Assembly: GCA_903868655.1 (NCBI GenBank)
Contig: CAIPWG010000511.1
Coordinates: 1-8,595, forward strand
Direction: 5' to 3'
DNA: 8,595 nucleotides
Source: an uncultured Sphingomonadales bacterium
GTDB lineage: Bacteria > Pseudomonadota > Alphaproteobacteria > Sphingomonadales > Sphingomonadaceae
Position 1 is the stretch's first letter. Every line of letters starts with the position of its first letter. A program made the position numbers and the translations under genes. Below are positions 1 to 7,764 of the stretch, piece by piece. The notes under the pieces are model-generated. The model searched no databases. It saw only the letters and a list, made by a program, of their open reading frames with translations, and had not been told where the DNA came from.

Positions 1-78
1 AGGAGATGAAAGAGAATGGAAACGAAAACAGAACTCGACATGACACCAAGGTATGCACCAAGCAAGGTTATCATGGTC
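1..78. other. Probable foreign or chimeric sequence at the left end
   Basis: By my count only 26 of the first 60 bases are G or C and 28 are A, unlike the strongly GC-rich remainder. The minus-strand reading frame of the flippase-like gene enters this stretch without a stop, but its protein stops making sense after the residues ALAKG, at about position 79. I recall the family continuing with a second glycine and then a polar/hydrophobic membrane-entry segment; here it continues with acidic, His, Trp and Cys residues. No bacterial gene is recognisable here. The stretch may be host or vector DNA joined during library preparation or assembly. Genuine divergence or a real rearrangement breakpoint is the alternative. 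Confidence 0.45.
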
Positions 79-186
79 GCCTTTGGCGAGCGCGGCGATG
101 TCGCCGTCGTCAGCCTCTGCGGGCGCGCTGCTCCCTGCCCCGTTCGGCTCGAACACGGTGTCCGGACTGGCAACCGCCTTAACCAA
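1..186 (-). CDS. N-terminal fragment, probable polysaccharide/lipopolysaccharide flippase-type membrane protein
   Basis: A minus-strand frame overlaps the gpsA stop codon and stays open to the left edge. A TTG at 186-184 has a GGAG nine bases upstream and would start the protein with a short Ala/Pro/Glu/Asp-rich leader, then DDGDIAALAKG. GTG at 156-154 is another possible start. The acidic leader ending in DIAALAKG resembles, from memory, the cytoplasmic N-terminus of sphingomonad polysaccharide-biosynthesis (Wzx/MATE-like) flippases, whose first membrane helix follows soon after. Here the resemblance stops at about position 79 and the rest of the frame looks unrelated, so only about 36 credible residues remain and no transmembrane segment is present. 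The tight overlap suggests cotranscription and translational coupling with tsaD and gpsA. The function rests on a very short motif and is tentative. Confidence 0.35.
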   Translation of the reverse strand, partial: MVKAVASPDTVFEPNGAGSSAPAEADDGDIAALAKGDHDNLAWCIPWCHVEFCFRFHSLSSP

Positions 187-1198
187 GCGCAGGCTCTCCA
201 AAATACGCGGCGTCCATTTCCGAACGCAACGGCCGGGTCAACAAGGCATCGGCTATCGCCCGCGCCAGAACCTTCCCCGATACCAGTGCAGCGACCGCCT
301 CTGCAATCGGCATTGCAATGCCACGTTGACGCGCCAGCTCGGCCAGCACCGGCGCCGTATGCGCGCCTTCGGCCACCGTCTTGCGATCGGCTAGCAGGGT
401 CGCCGCAGCGGCACCCTTGCCCAAGGCCTGGCCCAGCGCAAAATTGCGGCTGGCCAGCGAATTGCAGGTCAGCACCAGATCACCCAATCCGGACAATCCG
501 GTCAAAGTTTCCGCATCGGCCCCCAGCGCCAGACCAAAGCGGACCATTTCAGCATAACCCCGGCTGATCAACGCCGCGCGGGCATTCTGACCCAGGCCCA
601 GCCCTTCGACCACACCGCACGCCACAGCCAACACGTTCTTGACCGCCCCGCCAATCTCCGCCCCGATCACATCGGACGAATAATAAGGGCGAAACGTCGG
701 TCGGGCGATTGTCGGTGACAACCGTTGCCACTGTTCGATCCCGCCGCCACAAGCCAGCGTCACCGCTGTGGGCAGCATTGCCGCCACTTCATGCGCAAAA
801 GTCGGCCCTGACAGCACGGCCAGCTGGGCGTTGGGCTGCACGGCGCGCGCAACATCGCTCATCAGTCGCGCGCTACCAGCCTCGATGCCTTTGGCGCAGA
901 GCACCAGATCGCCGTCAAAAGCCGGCATTTGCGCCAGCACGCCTGCCAACGCTTGCGCCGGTGTAACCGCCAGCACCAGACCCAGCCCCGCCAGATCGGC
1001 GCAGGCAGGCGTTGCGCGGAGTGTCGCGCTCAATGCCACACCGGGCAGATAATCCGGATTGGTCCGGGTCTGGTTTATCGTTTTCGCCAACGCCGCATCG
1101 CGCGTCCACAGCACCACATCGCGCCCGCCGCTGGCCATCAACTGGGCCAGCGCAGTCCCCCAGGCGCCCGCACCGATGACACCAATTGTGCCGGTCAT
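179..1198 (-). CDS. gpsA: Glycerol-3-phosphate dehydrogenase [NAD(P)+]
   Basis: This soluble cytoplasmic enzyme reduces dihydroxyacetone phosphate to sn-glycerol 3-phosphate, the backbone precursor of phospholipids. The 339-residue product has the usual family length. Visible motifs in order are the N-terminal Rossmann dinucleotide loop GAGAWG (residues 9-14), CAKGIE with Lys103, [10 protein letters not shown] (130-139), the C-terminal-domain signature [14 protein letters not shown] with the putative catalytic Lys187, [10 protein letters not shown] (205-214), GLGDLVLTC (237-245), SRNFALG (250-256) and VAEGAHTAP (275-283). The ATG start at 1198-1196 overlaps the tsaD stop as ATGA, so its translation is probably coupled to tsaD; the ribosome-binding site itself is weak. 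The stop is TAA at 181-179, and the next gene begins inside the last codons. All expected motifs are intact. Confidence 0.97.
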   Translation of the reverse strand: MTGTIGVIGAGAWGTALAQLMASGGRDVVLWTRDAALAKTINQTRTNPDYLPGVALSATLRATPACADLAGLGLVLAVTPAQALAGVLAQMPAFDGDLVLCAKGIEAGSARLMSDVARAVQPNAQLAVLSGPTFAHEVAAMLPTAVTLACGGGIEQWQRLSPTIARPTFRPYYSSDVIGAEIGGAVKNVLAVACGVVEGLGLGQNARAALISRGYAEMVRFGLALGADAETLTGLSGLGDLVLTCNSLASRNFALGQALGKGAAAATLLADRKTVAEGAHTAPVLAELARQRGIAMPIAEAVAALVSGKVLARAIADALLTRPLRSEMDAAYFGEPALG

Positions 1199-2244
1199 GC
1201 CTTGACCCCGGCACCACGCACCGGTGCAGCGTCGGCATCGAGCGGCCAGCGCGGCCGCGCCACGAAATCGAGCGGATCGGTCAACCCCAACGCAAACCGC
1301 TCAGCCCCGGCCCAGCCGATCATCGCTGCATTGTCGGTGCACAACCGCGGCGGCGGCGCAACCAGCGGCAATCCGGCGTCGTGCGCCAACGATTCCAACG
1401 CCGTGCGCAGCGCCCAGTTGGCGGCCACGCCACCGGCAATCACCAGCGCGGTCACCGGCACGCTGACCGCCAGCGCCAGCCGCAAACGATCCACCAGACA
1501 ATCGATCGCCGCCTGCTGGAATGAGGCGGCGATATCCGCAGCATCGTGCAACCCCGATTGGTGCGCGCGCAACACCGCGCTTTTCAGACCGGCAAACGAA
1601 AAATGCGGCTCGCCACTGCCCAGCAGCGGGCGTGGCAAGGCAACCGCACGCGGGTCGCCGTCGCGCGCCAAACGCTCCACAGCCGGGCCGCCGGGATAGC
1701 CAAGCCCCAAAATCTTCGCGGTCTTGTCAAACGCTTCGCCCAGCGCATCATCGATGGTGGTGGCCAGACGGCGATAGCGTCCCAGCCCCCGTACTTCCAA
1801 AATCTGGCAATGCCCGCCTGAAACCAGCAGCAACAAATAAGGATACGCCAGCGTGGGATCCGCCAGGCGCGGTGACAAGGCATGGCCTTCGAGATGGTTC
1901 ACCGCAATCAACGGCTTGCCCGCCGCCATCGCCAATGCCTTGCCAGTAACCAGCCCGACCATCACGCCGCCAATCAAACCCGGACCAGCGGTCGCGGCAA
2001 TCGCGTCGATCGCATCGAGCGCAAATCCTGCATCGGCCAGAGTGTCGGCCACCATCGGCGTCAGCACTTCGACATGCGCGCGCGCGGCAATTTCGGGCAC
2101 GACCCCGCCGTAGGGCCGATGCGCCGCATCCTGCGATGCGATACGCTGCGCCACCACGCGCGTCTCAAGCGTCGCGCCGCGATCGTCGATAATCGCAACC
2201 GCGGTTTCGTCGCACGAAGATTCAATGCCGAGGATCAGAGCCAT
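1195..2244 (-). CDS. tsaD: tRNA N6-adenosine threonylcarbamoyltransferase TsaD
   Basis: TsaD (YgjD/Kae1 family) transfers the threonylcarbamoyl group from threonylcarbamoyl-AMP to A37 of tRNAs that read ANN codons, giving t6A. It acts in the cytoplasm with TsaB and TsaE, neither of which is in this window. The 349-residue product carries the ASKHA ATPase fold motifs: GIESSCDET (6-14), PEIAARAH (50-57), [11 protein letters not shown] (87-97), the metal-binding HLEGH with His117 and His121, SGGHC (142-146), [13 protein letters not shown] (165-177), FSFAGLKSA (215-223), GGVAAN (271-276) and [10 protein letters not shown] (301-310) with metal ligand Asp304. The ATG at 2244-2242 was chosen because [14 protein letters not shown] is the canonical N-terminus and an AAGGGA stands just upstream; the frame extends about 1 kb further but only as antisense to hemC. 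It leads the minus-strand unit with gpsA and diverges from hemC, a common alphaproteobacterial arrangement. Confidence 0.97.
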   Translation of the reverse strand: MALILGIESSCDETAVAIIDDRGATLETRVVAQRIASQDAAHRPYGGVVPEIAARAHVEVLTPMVADTLADAGFALDAIDAIAATAGPGLIGGVMVGLVTGKALAMAAGKPLIAVNHLEGHALSPRLADPTLAYPYLLLLVSGGHCQILEVRGLGRYRRLATTIDDALGEAFDKTAKILGLGYPGGPAVERLARDGDPRAVALPRPLLGSGEPHFSFAGLKSAVLRAHQSGLHDAADIAASFQQAAIDCLVDRLRLALAVSVPVTALVIAGGVAANWALRTALESLAHDAGLPLVAPPPRLCTDNAAMIGWAGAERFALGLTDPLDFVARPRWPLDADAAPVRGAGVKA

Positions 2245-2289
2245 GGGGAGCTTTCCCTTAGAGATAATCCCGGTTACGGCAAGCGGCGC
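2245..2289. promoter_or_regulatory. Short divergent promoter region between tsaD and hemC
   Basis: Only 45 bp separate the two opposing start codons, so the promoters of both units must lie here or inside the opposite coding region. On the plus strand GATAAT at 2263-2268 matches five of six bases of the sigma-70 -10 consensus and would place a transcript start about 15 bases before the hemC ATG. I see no good -35 hexamer at the right distance (it would fall on the tsaD start codon). On the minus strand the AAGGGAAAG at 2259-2251 serves tsaD as ribosome-binding site. The location is firm by elimination, but the exact elements are not. Confidence 0.4.
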
Positions 2290-3267
2290 ATGATCGAACC
2301 CCACACACCTTCGCCGCACGATACCCTTCGCGCCACACCTCTGCCCTCCCGCCCGCTGCGGCTGGGCACCCGCCAATCGCCTTTGGCGCTGGCGCAGGCC
2401 GAAGAAACCCGCTCGCGGTTGTGCGCCGCGCATGGCTGGCCGCTTGGTGCGATCGAACTGGTTCCGGTCGTGGCCAGCGGCGATCGCATCCTCGATCGGC
2501 CTTTGGCCGACATCGGTGGCAAGGCCTTGTGGACCAAGGAACTCGACGTTTGGCTGGCCGACGGCACGATCGACGCGGCCGTCCATTCCATGAAAGATGT
2601 CGAAACCCTGCGCCCCGAGACGCTGATGATTGCCGCCGTCCTGCCGCGCGCCGATGTGCGCGATGTGCTGATCGGTGCAACCAGCGTCGCCGCCATTCCG
2701 GCAGGCGCGCGCGTCGGCACCAGCGCACCGCGCCGCGCCGCGCAAATGCTCAATGCCCGCCCCGATCTTGTCATCGTGTCGTTCCGCGGCAATGTCGCGA
2801 CCCGTCTCGGCCGGCTTGATCGCGGCGAGGCCGAGGTCACACTGCTCGCCGCTGCCGGGCTCGAACGTTTGGGCGAAGCCTCTGTCGGCACACTGCTCGA
2901 TCCCGCAATCTGGCTGCCCGCTCCGGCGCAAGGCGCCATTGGCATCGAATGTCTGGCCGCGCGAAGCGATGTTATCGCGTTGCTTGCCGCAATCGATCAC
3001 GCCCCCAGCCATGCCGCCATTCGCGCTGAGCGCGCGCTCCTCGCCGGGCTGGGCGGCACCTGCCACAGCCCGATTGCAGTGCTGACCCGGCATGACAATC
3101 TGTCGCTTCACCTCAGCGCAACCCTGTTCAGCCCCGATGGCGCAGACCGGGTCGACGCCGAAGCCGACGTGCCGCTCGACAATCCCGAAGCAGCGCGTGC
3201 GCTTGCCAACGACTTGCTGGCCGCGGCCTCTCCCGCGATCCTTGCGCATTTTCGGGCCACCGGCTGA
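2290..3267 (+). CDS. hemC: Porphobilinogen deaminase (hydroxymethylbilane synthase)
   Basis: HemC polymerises four porphobilinogens into hydroxymethylbilane in the cytoplasm, the step that feeds HemD in haem synthesis. The 325-residue product starts with a family-variable leader of about 22 residues, then [14 protein letters not shown] (24-37), [11 protein letters not shown] (76-86), AVHSMKDV (97-104) with the catalytic Asp103, PRADVRD (119-125), the substrate-binding [10 protein letters not shown] (143-152) and [11 protein letters not shown] (166-176), PAQGAIGIE (212-220), and GGTCHSPIA (255-263), whose Cys258 is the expected attachment point of the dipyrromethane cofactor. GTSAPRR replaces the more usual GTSSLRR but keeps both arginines. 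The ATG at 2290 is the first start that does not run into tsaD; the ribosome-binding site is weak. The stop TGA is directly followed by the hemD ATG. Confidence 0.96.
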   Translation: MIEPHTPSPHDTLRATPLPSRPLRLGTRQSPLALAQAEETRSRLCAAHGWPLGAIELVPVVASGDRILDRPLADIGGKALWTKELDVWLADGTIDAAVHSMKDVETLRPETLMIAAVLPRADVRDVLIGATSVAAIPAGARVGTSAPRRAAQMLNARPDLVIVSFRGNVATRLGRLDRGEAEVTLLAAAGLERLGEASVGTLLDPAIWLPAPAQGAIGIECLAARSDVIALLAAIDHAPSHAAIRAERALLAGLGGTCHSPIAVLTRHDNLSLHLSATLFSPDGADRVDAEADVPLDNPEAARALANDLLAAASPAILAHFRATG

Positions 3268-3948
3268 ATGCGACAGGTGCTGGTGCTGCGTCCGGAACCG
3301 GGCAATAGCGCAACGTGCATCGCTGCGAGTGCGCTTGGCCTGACGCCGCTGCCCGCACCGTTGTTCGTCTATTCACCGCGCGCCTGGCGCCTGCCACCGA
3401 ACACGGCTTGGGATGGCTTGCTGATCGGCAGCGCGGCCGTCTTCGCCCATGCAGGGGTTGACCTCGCCGTGCTGCGCCTGATCCCGGTCCACGCAGTTGG
3501 CTCTGCGACGGCGCAAGCGGCCGTGGCTGCGGGCTTTACCGTGGCGCGTATCGGCAGCGGCGGACTGCAACCTCTGGTCGATGCCCTGCCACCGGGACGC
3601 TATCTGCGCTTGGCGGGCGAGGCGCATGTTACCCTCGCTCCACCGCCCGGCGTCACGGTTGACGATTGTGTCGTCTACAGGGCGCAACCCCAGCCGCTCT
3701 CGCCGCACGCCGTCACGCAAATCCGCCGCGAACCCGTGCTGGCCCTGCTCCATTCGGCTGAGGCTGCGCGACATTTCGCAAGCCAATGCGGCGTGCACCG
3801 TCTGCCGCGCAAACGGATCATGCTGGCCTGTCTGGGTCCGAGAATCGCAGCAGCCGCAGGCGATGGCTGGCAGGCCACAGCCAGCGCCGCCAGGCCCGAA
3901 AACGACGCAGTGCTTTCCTTGGCCTTACAAATGTGCCAACAAGTGTGA
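3268..3948 (+). CDS. hemD: Uroporphyrinogen-III synthase
   Basis: HemD cyclises hydroxymethylbilane with inversion of ring D to give uroporphyrinogen III, the branch point of haem, sirohaem and cobalamin synthesis. Members are poorly conserved in sequence, so the call uses position as well as motifs. The gene begins immediately after the hemC stop (TGAATG), which implies translational coupling and channelling of an unstable product. The 226-residue protein, slightly short for the family, shows the expected two-lobed pattern: [11 protein letters not shown] (6-16) at the start of domain 1, [14 protein letters not shown] (49-62), VGSATAQAA (77-85), the interdomain return VVYRAQP (135-141), [12 protein letters not shown] (160-171) and [10 protein letters not shown] (188-197). 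No membrane segments are visible. Confidence 0.9.
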   Translation: MRQVLVLRPEPGNSATCIAASALGLTPLPAPLFVYSPRAWRLPPNTAWDGLLIGSAAVFAHAGVDLAVLRLIPVHAVGSATAQAAVAAGFTVARIGSGGLQPLVDALPPGRYLRLAGEAHVTLAPPPGVTVDDCVVYRAQPQPLSPHAVTQIRREPVLALLHSAEAARHFASQCGVHRLPRKRIMLACLGPRIAAAAGDGWQATASAARPENDAVLSLALQMCQQV

Positions 3949-3981
3949 CTTCGGGGACACGGACAAAGCGAAAAATATCAA

Positions 3982-4917
3982 ATGCCGGAACTGACTTTAG
4001 GTCCAGTGGCTGATTCGCAACCAGCACGCCGCGCCGGGGGGCGTAGACTTGGCGTAGCCTTGGCCGGCCTGGTTCTGGCCAGCTTGGGCGGCGGCGCATG
4101 GTATGGTTGGCACACCGGCTGGCTGCGCGTAGCTCTGCAACCTGTCGCGGGCGCCAATGTCGCCACGCCGCTCGCAAGCCCCAGCGCCAGCACCGCCGCA
4201 ATCGCAGCCCAGGGCAATCTGATTGCCACCAATGCCGCGCTCGCCGATGCCGCCGCACGGTTGACCGCGCTACAGCAAAGATTGGCCGAACTGAATCAGC
4301 AGGCCGTCTCCGCTTCGGGGCAAGCCAGCCGGGCCGAGGCATTGCTGGTCGCCTTTGCCGCGCGCCGCGCGGTCGAACGCGGCCAACCCCTTGGCTACCT
4401 TGAAACCGCCTTGCGGGTACGCTTCGGTGAAACCCAGCCGACGGCGGTTGATACTTTGGTTTCCGCCGCTCAAAAACCGGTCACGCTGGCAGGGCTGACC
4501 GAACAATTCGCAGCGCTGGAGCCACGGCTTTCCAGTGGCCCAGCCAGCGAAGGCAGTTGGGACTGGTTGAGCCGGCAAGTCGGCAGCATGTTCATCATCC
4601 GCCGCGACGATACACCATCGCCCGCACCCGAAAGCCGCATCACCCGCGCGCGCACCGCCTTAAACGGCCAACGGGTCGATCTGGCTATTGCCGAAGTCGA
4701 ACGCATGCCGGGCAAAGACGCTGCAACCGATTGGCTGGCCCATGCCCGCGAATGGGTGGCTACCCAGCACGCGCTCGATCAGTTGGAAAGCGCCGCACTG
4801 GCCTCACCGACCGTCGCGCCGATCGCACCACAGGCTGCAAGCACCCCCGGCCAAACCGGTATCAGGCCTGCAACAACGCCGGTAATGTCCCGCTCATCCC
4901 CCGCGCTTCATCCATGA
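3982..4917 (+). CDS. Mitofilin/Mic60-like inner-membrane protein in the haem operon
   Basis: The 311-residue product has a short, positively charged cytoplasmic N-terminus (Arg16, Arg17, Arg21, Arg22), one transmembrane helix at about 24-43, an Ala/Gln/Leu-rich coiled-coil-like segment at about 72-130, and a C-terminal part with LNGQRVDLAIAEVERMPG (227-244) then WLAHAREWVATQHALDQLES (251-270), the pattern of the alphaproteobacterial mitofilin domain. The last 40 residues are Pro/Ala/Ser-rich. In this class Mic60 homologues are known next to haem genes and shape inner-membrane invaginations and contact sites; whether it does so here is inference. It lies 33 bp after hemD with a weak ribosome-binding site, so it is probably the third gene of that operon. 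A HemX-like protein, which shares the helix-plus-coil layout and the place after hemD in enterobacteria, is the alternative. Its final 56 bp overlap the oppositely oriented monooxygenase gene. Confidence 0.78.
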   Translation: MPELTLGPVADSQPARRAGGRRLGVALAGLVLASLGGGAWYGWHTGWLRVALQPVAGANVATPLASPSASTAAIAAQGNLIATNAALADAAARLTALQQRLAELNQQAVSASGQASRAEALLVAFAARRAVERGQPLGYLETALRVRFGETQPTAVDTLVSAAQKPVTLAGLTEQFAALEPRLSSGPASEGSWDWLSRQVGSMFIIRRDDTPSPAPESRITRARTALNGQRVDLAIAEVERMPGKDAATDWLAHAREWVATQHALDQLESAALASPTVAPIAPQAASTPGQTGIRPATTPVMSRSSPALHP

Positions 4918-6082
4918 AAAAGCGTTTCAGCACGGGGCTGCGCTGAACCCCTGCCATGCCCAGCCGGCGCAAGGCCGAAGGGATCCGCCCCGGAATGCCA
5001 AACAAACGGGTCAAGACATCTGTCGCACCCGACACCATAAATCCGTCGAGAGCGCGCCAGCGTTCATAACGTTGCAGCACTTGGGCGTCCCCCGGATCGA
5101 GCCCCAAACGCATTCCTTCGGCCAGCACTTCGACCAGCGCCGCGACATCGCGCAGCCCCAGATTGAGCCCCTGGCCGGCAATCGGGTGCATGCCGTGCGC
5201 CGCATCACCCACCAGCACCAGCCGCTGTTCGGCCACTTTCGCCGTGTGGTGGAAATTGAGCACATACGAGGTACGCGGGGCAGCCAGAGCGATCTCGCCG
5301 AAAATCCCCCCCATCCTGCGCGATACTTCGCCCACAAACGCCGCATCGGGCAAGGCCAGGACGCCTGCGGCATCCTTTTCGGCGACAGTCCAGACCAGTG
5401 CGCTGCGGTGACGACCTTGTGCATCGTCGAGCAAGGGCAGCAACGCAAACGGCCCGGCCGGATAAAAAATTTCCCACGCCACATTGTCATGCGACCGTTG
5501 GTGCGTCAGCCCGGCAATGATCGCGCGGTGGTGATAGCTCCAGCGGGCAGGCGTAAATCCGGCTTCATCGCGCGTCGGCGATTGCCGCCCTTCAGCCGCC
5601 ACCAGCAACCGAGCGGTCAGGATGCGGCCGTCTGTCAGCGTTACGGTTACCCCGTGCGCATCGCGCTCTCGCGTCGCGACATCGGCCTTGGGCAAAAACG
5701 TAATCAGTTCCTCGCGTGAGGCTACATCGTACATCACGAGTCGCAAATCACGGTTGGCGAACATCCGTCCAAGCGAACCATCACCGGCCTCGGGCTTGAA
5801 ATCGATCCGACCCGGCTTCATCCCGTCGGTCACCGCGATTGAGGCGATCGGGCAGCCGCGCTCGGCAAGAGCCTCGGCCATGCCGAGATGGGTGTACAAG
5901 TTCCAGCTGGCGGTCGAAATCGCAGAAGCACGACCGTCAAATCCCTCAGCCGTCACAACCGACGGATCGGAATTGTCGACCACCACACTGCTGATCCCTT
6001 CGCGGGCCAACCCGATGGCCAGCGTCATGCCAACCAGACCACCCCCCAGGATGATCACGTCGCTGGAATTTTGCACGGTCAT
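4862..6082 (-). CDS. UbiH/UbiF/COQ6-family FAD-dependent ubiquinone-biosynthesis monooxygenase
   Basis: Members of this family hydroxylate the aromatic ring of ubiquinone precursors at the inner membrane using FAD, NAD(P)H and O2. The 406-residue product has the FAD-binding GGGLVG (13-18) at its N-terminus, the FDGRASAIS segment (48-56), the second motif written AAEGRQSPTR (162-171), HDNVAWEIFYPAGPFALLPL (198-217), the GDAAHGMHPIAGQGLNLGLRD signature (292-312) that binds FAD, and RYERWRALD (338-346), typical of UbiH/COQ6. Two acidic positions are swapped: Asp36 where Glu usually binds the FAD ribose, and Glu in place of Asp in the DG motif. The ring position modified cannot be told from sequence. 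The ATG at 6082 was chosen because it overlaps the phosphatase stop as ATGA and has GGAG seven bases upstream (6093-6090); a TTG at 6097 is less likely. The C-terminal end overlaps the mitofilin-like gene. Confidence 0.92.
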   Translation of the reverse strand: MTVQNSSDVIILGGGLVGMTLAIGLAREGISSVVVDNSDPSVVTAEGFDGRASAISTASWNLYTHLGMAEALAERGCPIASIAVTDGMKPGRIDFKPEAGDGSLGRMFANRDLRLVMYDVASREELITFLPKADVATRERDAHGVTVTLTDGRILTARLLVAAEGRQSPTRDEAGFTPARWSYHHRAIIAGLTHQRSHDNVAWEIFYPAGPFALLPLLDDAQGRHRSALVWTVAEKDAAGVLALPDAAFVGEVSRRMGGIFGEIALAAPRTSYVLNFHHTAKVAEQRLVLVGDAAHGMHPIAGQGLNLGLRDVAALVEVLAEGMRLGLDPGDAQVLQRYERWRALDGFMVSGATDVLTRLFGIPGRIPSALRRLGMAGVQRSPVLKRFFMDEARGMSGTLPALLQA

Positions 6083-7764
6083 GGTTGCGCTCCGCAAGTC
6101 GAGGTGGGCCCGGCATCGAGATCAAGACAGCGCCCGTCAAATGTACCTTGAGGCAGTTGCAGCCCGACCCACGTCGCCAGCGTTGGCGCAATGTCAACCG
6201 TTTCCACCGGATTGGGCTGTTCAAACCCGATCATTCCCTTGCGCCAGAACAGCATCGGTACACGCCGGTCATAGTCCCACGGGCTGCCGTGGGTCGCAAC
6301 GGAGCCCTGCCGCGGCGCGGCCGACGCTATGACACCACGTTTGAGAAACATCACAAAATCGCCCGAGTGGGGAGCGTAAAACGAGGCCCTCGCACGCTCG
6401 ATCAGCGTCCAGGTTTCGGGTGAGCCCAAAGGCATCGGAGTCGCAGCCAGTTCGGCAGCAGTAAACACCGCGGCCACTTGCGGATGGGCCAACAGGTCGT
6501 CACGCGCAGCGGCGATAACGGCGGCTTTTTGCATGGCATTCAGATCGTTGCGCACCCAGACATCACCGGAAATCCCCTCGGCCAGCAGCAGCCCACGGGG
6601 GTCAATCCCAAGCTTTGCGCCTACCCGGTCGCTTACTGCCTTTGGCGAAAGCGCCGCGTCGGCGCGGGCGGCCTGCGGCAAGGCTTGCTCGTGCAGCCGT
6701 TCGGGCAAGTCCGATCCTCCGTGGTCAGCGGTCAGAACCACACCATAATCAATCCCGCGCGCATCGAGCGCGGCAAAGAAATCGCCGAGTTCGGTGTCGA
6801 GCTGGTGCATCTGAATGCACATTTCGCTACCCTGCGCGCCGAAAGCATGGCCGATGAAATCAGTCGCCGACAGGCTGATGGACAGCACATCGGGCGTCGG
6901 GCCGCGTCCCAGACGATCGGCATCGACCACCCGCGTGGCGAGGTCCAACGTTGCGCGATCAACCCTTGGCGAAACGCGAAATCCCGCAGCATCGCCGGCA
7001 GTAAAGGCGAAGCGCCAGGTGCCAACGGTTACCTCGCCGGCGGTTACTGGCCGATCATGCACCGCACAATCGCCCGGCAAGTCAAAACCGGGATCGCCGG
7101 CGGCCAGAACTTTTGCGACTTCGGCATTCTGTTCCAGCACGACGCGGCCCGGTGTTGCGCCCTCGCGTGAGACAAACCCTTTGCTTTTCCACCAGTACAC
7201 TTCATCGATATTGTGTCCGCCCATCATCAGCGCGGCGCGGTCCTTGCCCGACACTGCAACATTGCGGCTGGTCGGCCAGACCGCCTTGATCCGGTCACCC
7301 AGTGTCGGCACCAGCAAATGGCTTACCGAGGCAACATATCCGCCCGCCAATGCGGTCTGGGTCTCGTCTTCGGCGCAATAAACCGATTTGGCAGCGCGGC
7401 TGACCGACTGGTCATACCAACTGTTGGCAATGATGCCGGTATGGGCCGGGCGCATCCCGGTCATGATCGCCGAATGGCCCGGGCAGGTTTCCGTCGCAGC
7501 ATGCGATTGATAGCCCGAAGGAAACACCGCGCCCGTCGCCAGTCGCGCCAAGCCACCGGTAAAATGCGACCGGTATTGCGCAAACAAGTCTGCCGAAAAC
7601 TGGTCGATTGCAATCGCGATGATCAGCTTGGGCGAATGCGCCGCTGGCACTGGTCCGCGAGGCGCGACAGGTGGCGGTGTGGCGCGGCTGCGCGCAAGTG
7701 CAGGAGAAGCCATTGGCAGCGCCAAGCAGGCTGCAAACAGCATGGCCTTTGGGGCGAAGGTCAT
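6079..7764 (-). CDS. phoK: Exported alkaline phosphatase of the PhoK/PafA type
   Basis: This is a secreted phosphomonoesterase of the alkaline phosphatase superfamily with a threonine nucleophile, releasing inorganic phosphate outside the cytoplasm. The 561-residue product, about the length of Sphingomonas PhoK, begins with a signal peptide (hydrophobic 7-20, probable cleavage after PALA at residue 24). The metal and catalytic residues are all recognisable: Asp54 in IDQFSADLF, Thr93 in the nucleophile motif TETCPGHS (91-98), Asn114, Lys174 and Arg176 in GKDRA, Asp302 and His306 in TDFIGHAFG, Asp347 and His348 in TADHGG, and His492 in ATHGSPWDYDRRVP. The Asn/Lys/Arg set is the monoesterase signature of PafA and PhoK. 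The ATG at 7764 was chosen because it yields a signal peptide and has AGGAG upstream; a further 112 upstream codons lie antisense to the neighbouring gene. The stop overlaps the next gene as ATGA. I saw no Pho box upstream. Confidence 0.93.
   Translation of the reverse strand: MTFAPKAMLFAACLALPMASPALARSRATPPPVAPRGPVPAAHSPKLIIAIAIDQFSADLFAQYRSHFTGGLARLATGAVFPSGYQSHAATETCPGHSAIMTGMRPAHTGIIANSWYDQSVSRAAKSVYCAEDETQTALAGGYVASVSHLLVPTLGDRIKAVWPTSRNVAVSGKDRAALMMGGHNIDEVYWWKSKGFVSREGATPGRVVLEQNAEVAKVLAAGDPGFDLPGDCAVHDRPVTAGEVTVGTWRFAFTAGDAAGFRVSPRVDRATLDLATRVVDADRLGRGPTPDVLSISLSATDFIGHAFGAQGSEMCIQMHQLDTELGDFFAALDARGIDYGVVLTADHGGSDLPERLHEQALPQAARADAALSPKAVSDRVGAKLGIDPRGLLLAEGISGDVWVRNDLNAMQKAAVIAAARDDLLAHPQVAAVFTAAELAATPMPLGSPETWTLIERARASFYAPHSGDFVMFLKRGVIASAAPRQGSVATHGSPWDYDRRVPMLFWRKGMIGFEQPNPVETVDIAPTLATWVGLQLPQGTFDGRCLDLDAGPTSTCGAQP

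Noticed and set aside
16..567. Plus-strand open frame at the left end, opposite gpsA
   Set aside because: The product is Pro/Arg/Cys-rich, has no domain, and is antisense to a clearly conserved gpsA; it also spans the suspected chimeric junction.
2245..2289. Riboswitch or leader RNA ahead of hemC
   Set aside because: Only 45 bp are available and the candidate transcript leader is about 15 bases, too short for a known riboswitch.
2245..3249. Long minus-strand N-terminal extension of tsaD (335 extra codons)
   Set aside because: It lies entirely antisense to hemC, gives a low-complexity Arg/Gly/Gln-rich protein, and TsaD has its canonical N-terminus at the ATG at 2244.
6478..7170. Plus-strand 230-codon open frame inside the phosphatase gene
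   Set aside because: It is antisense to the catalytic core of the phosphatase and has no independent support.
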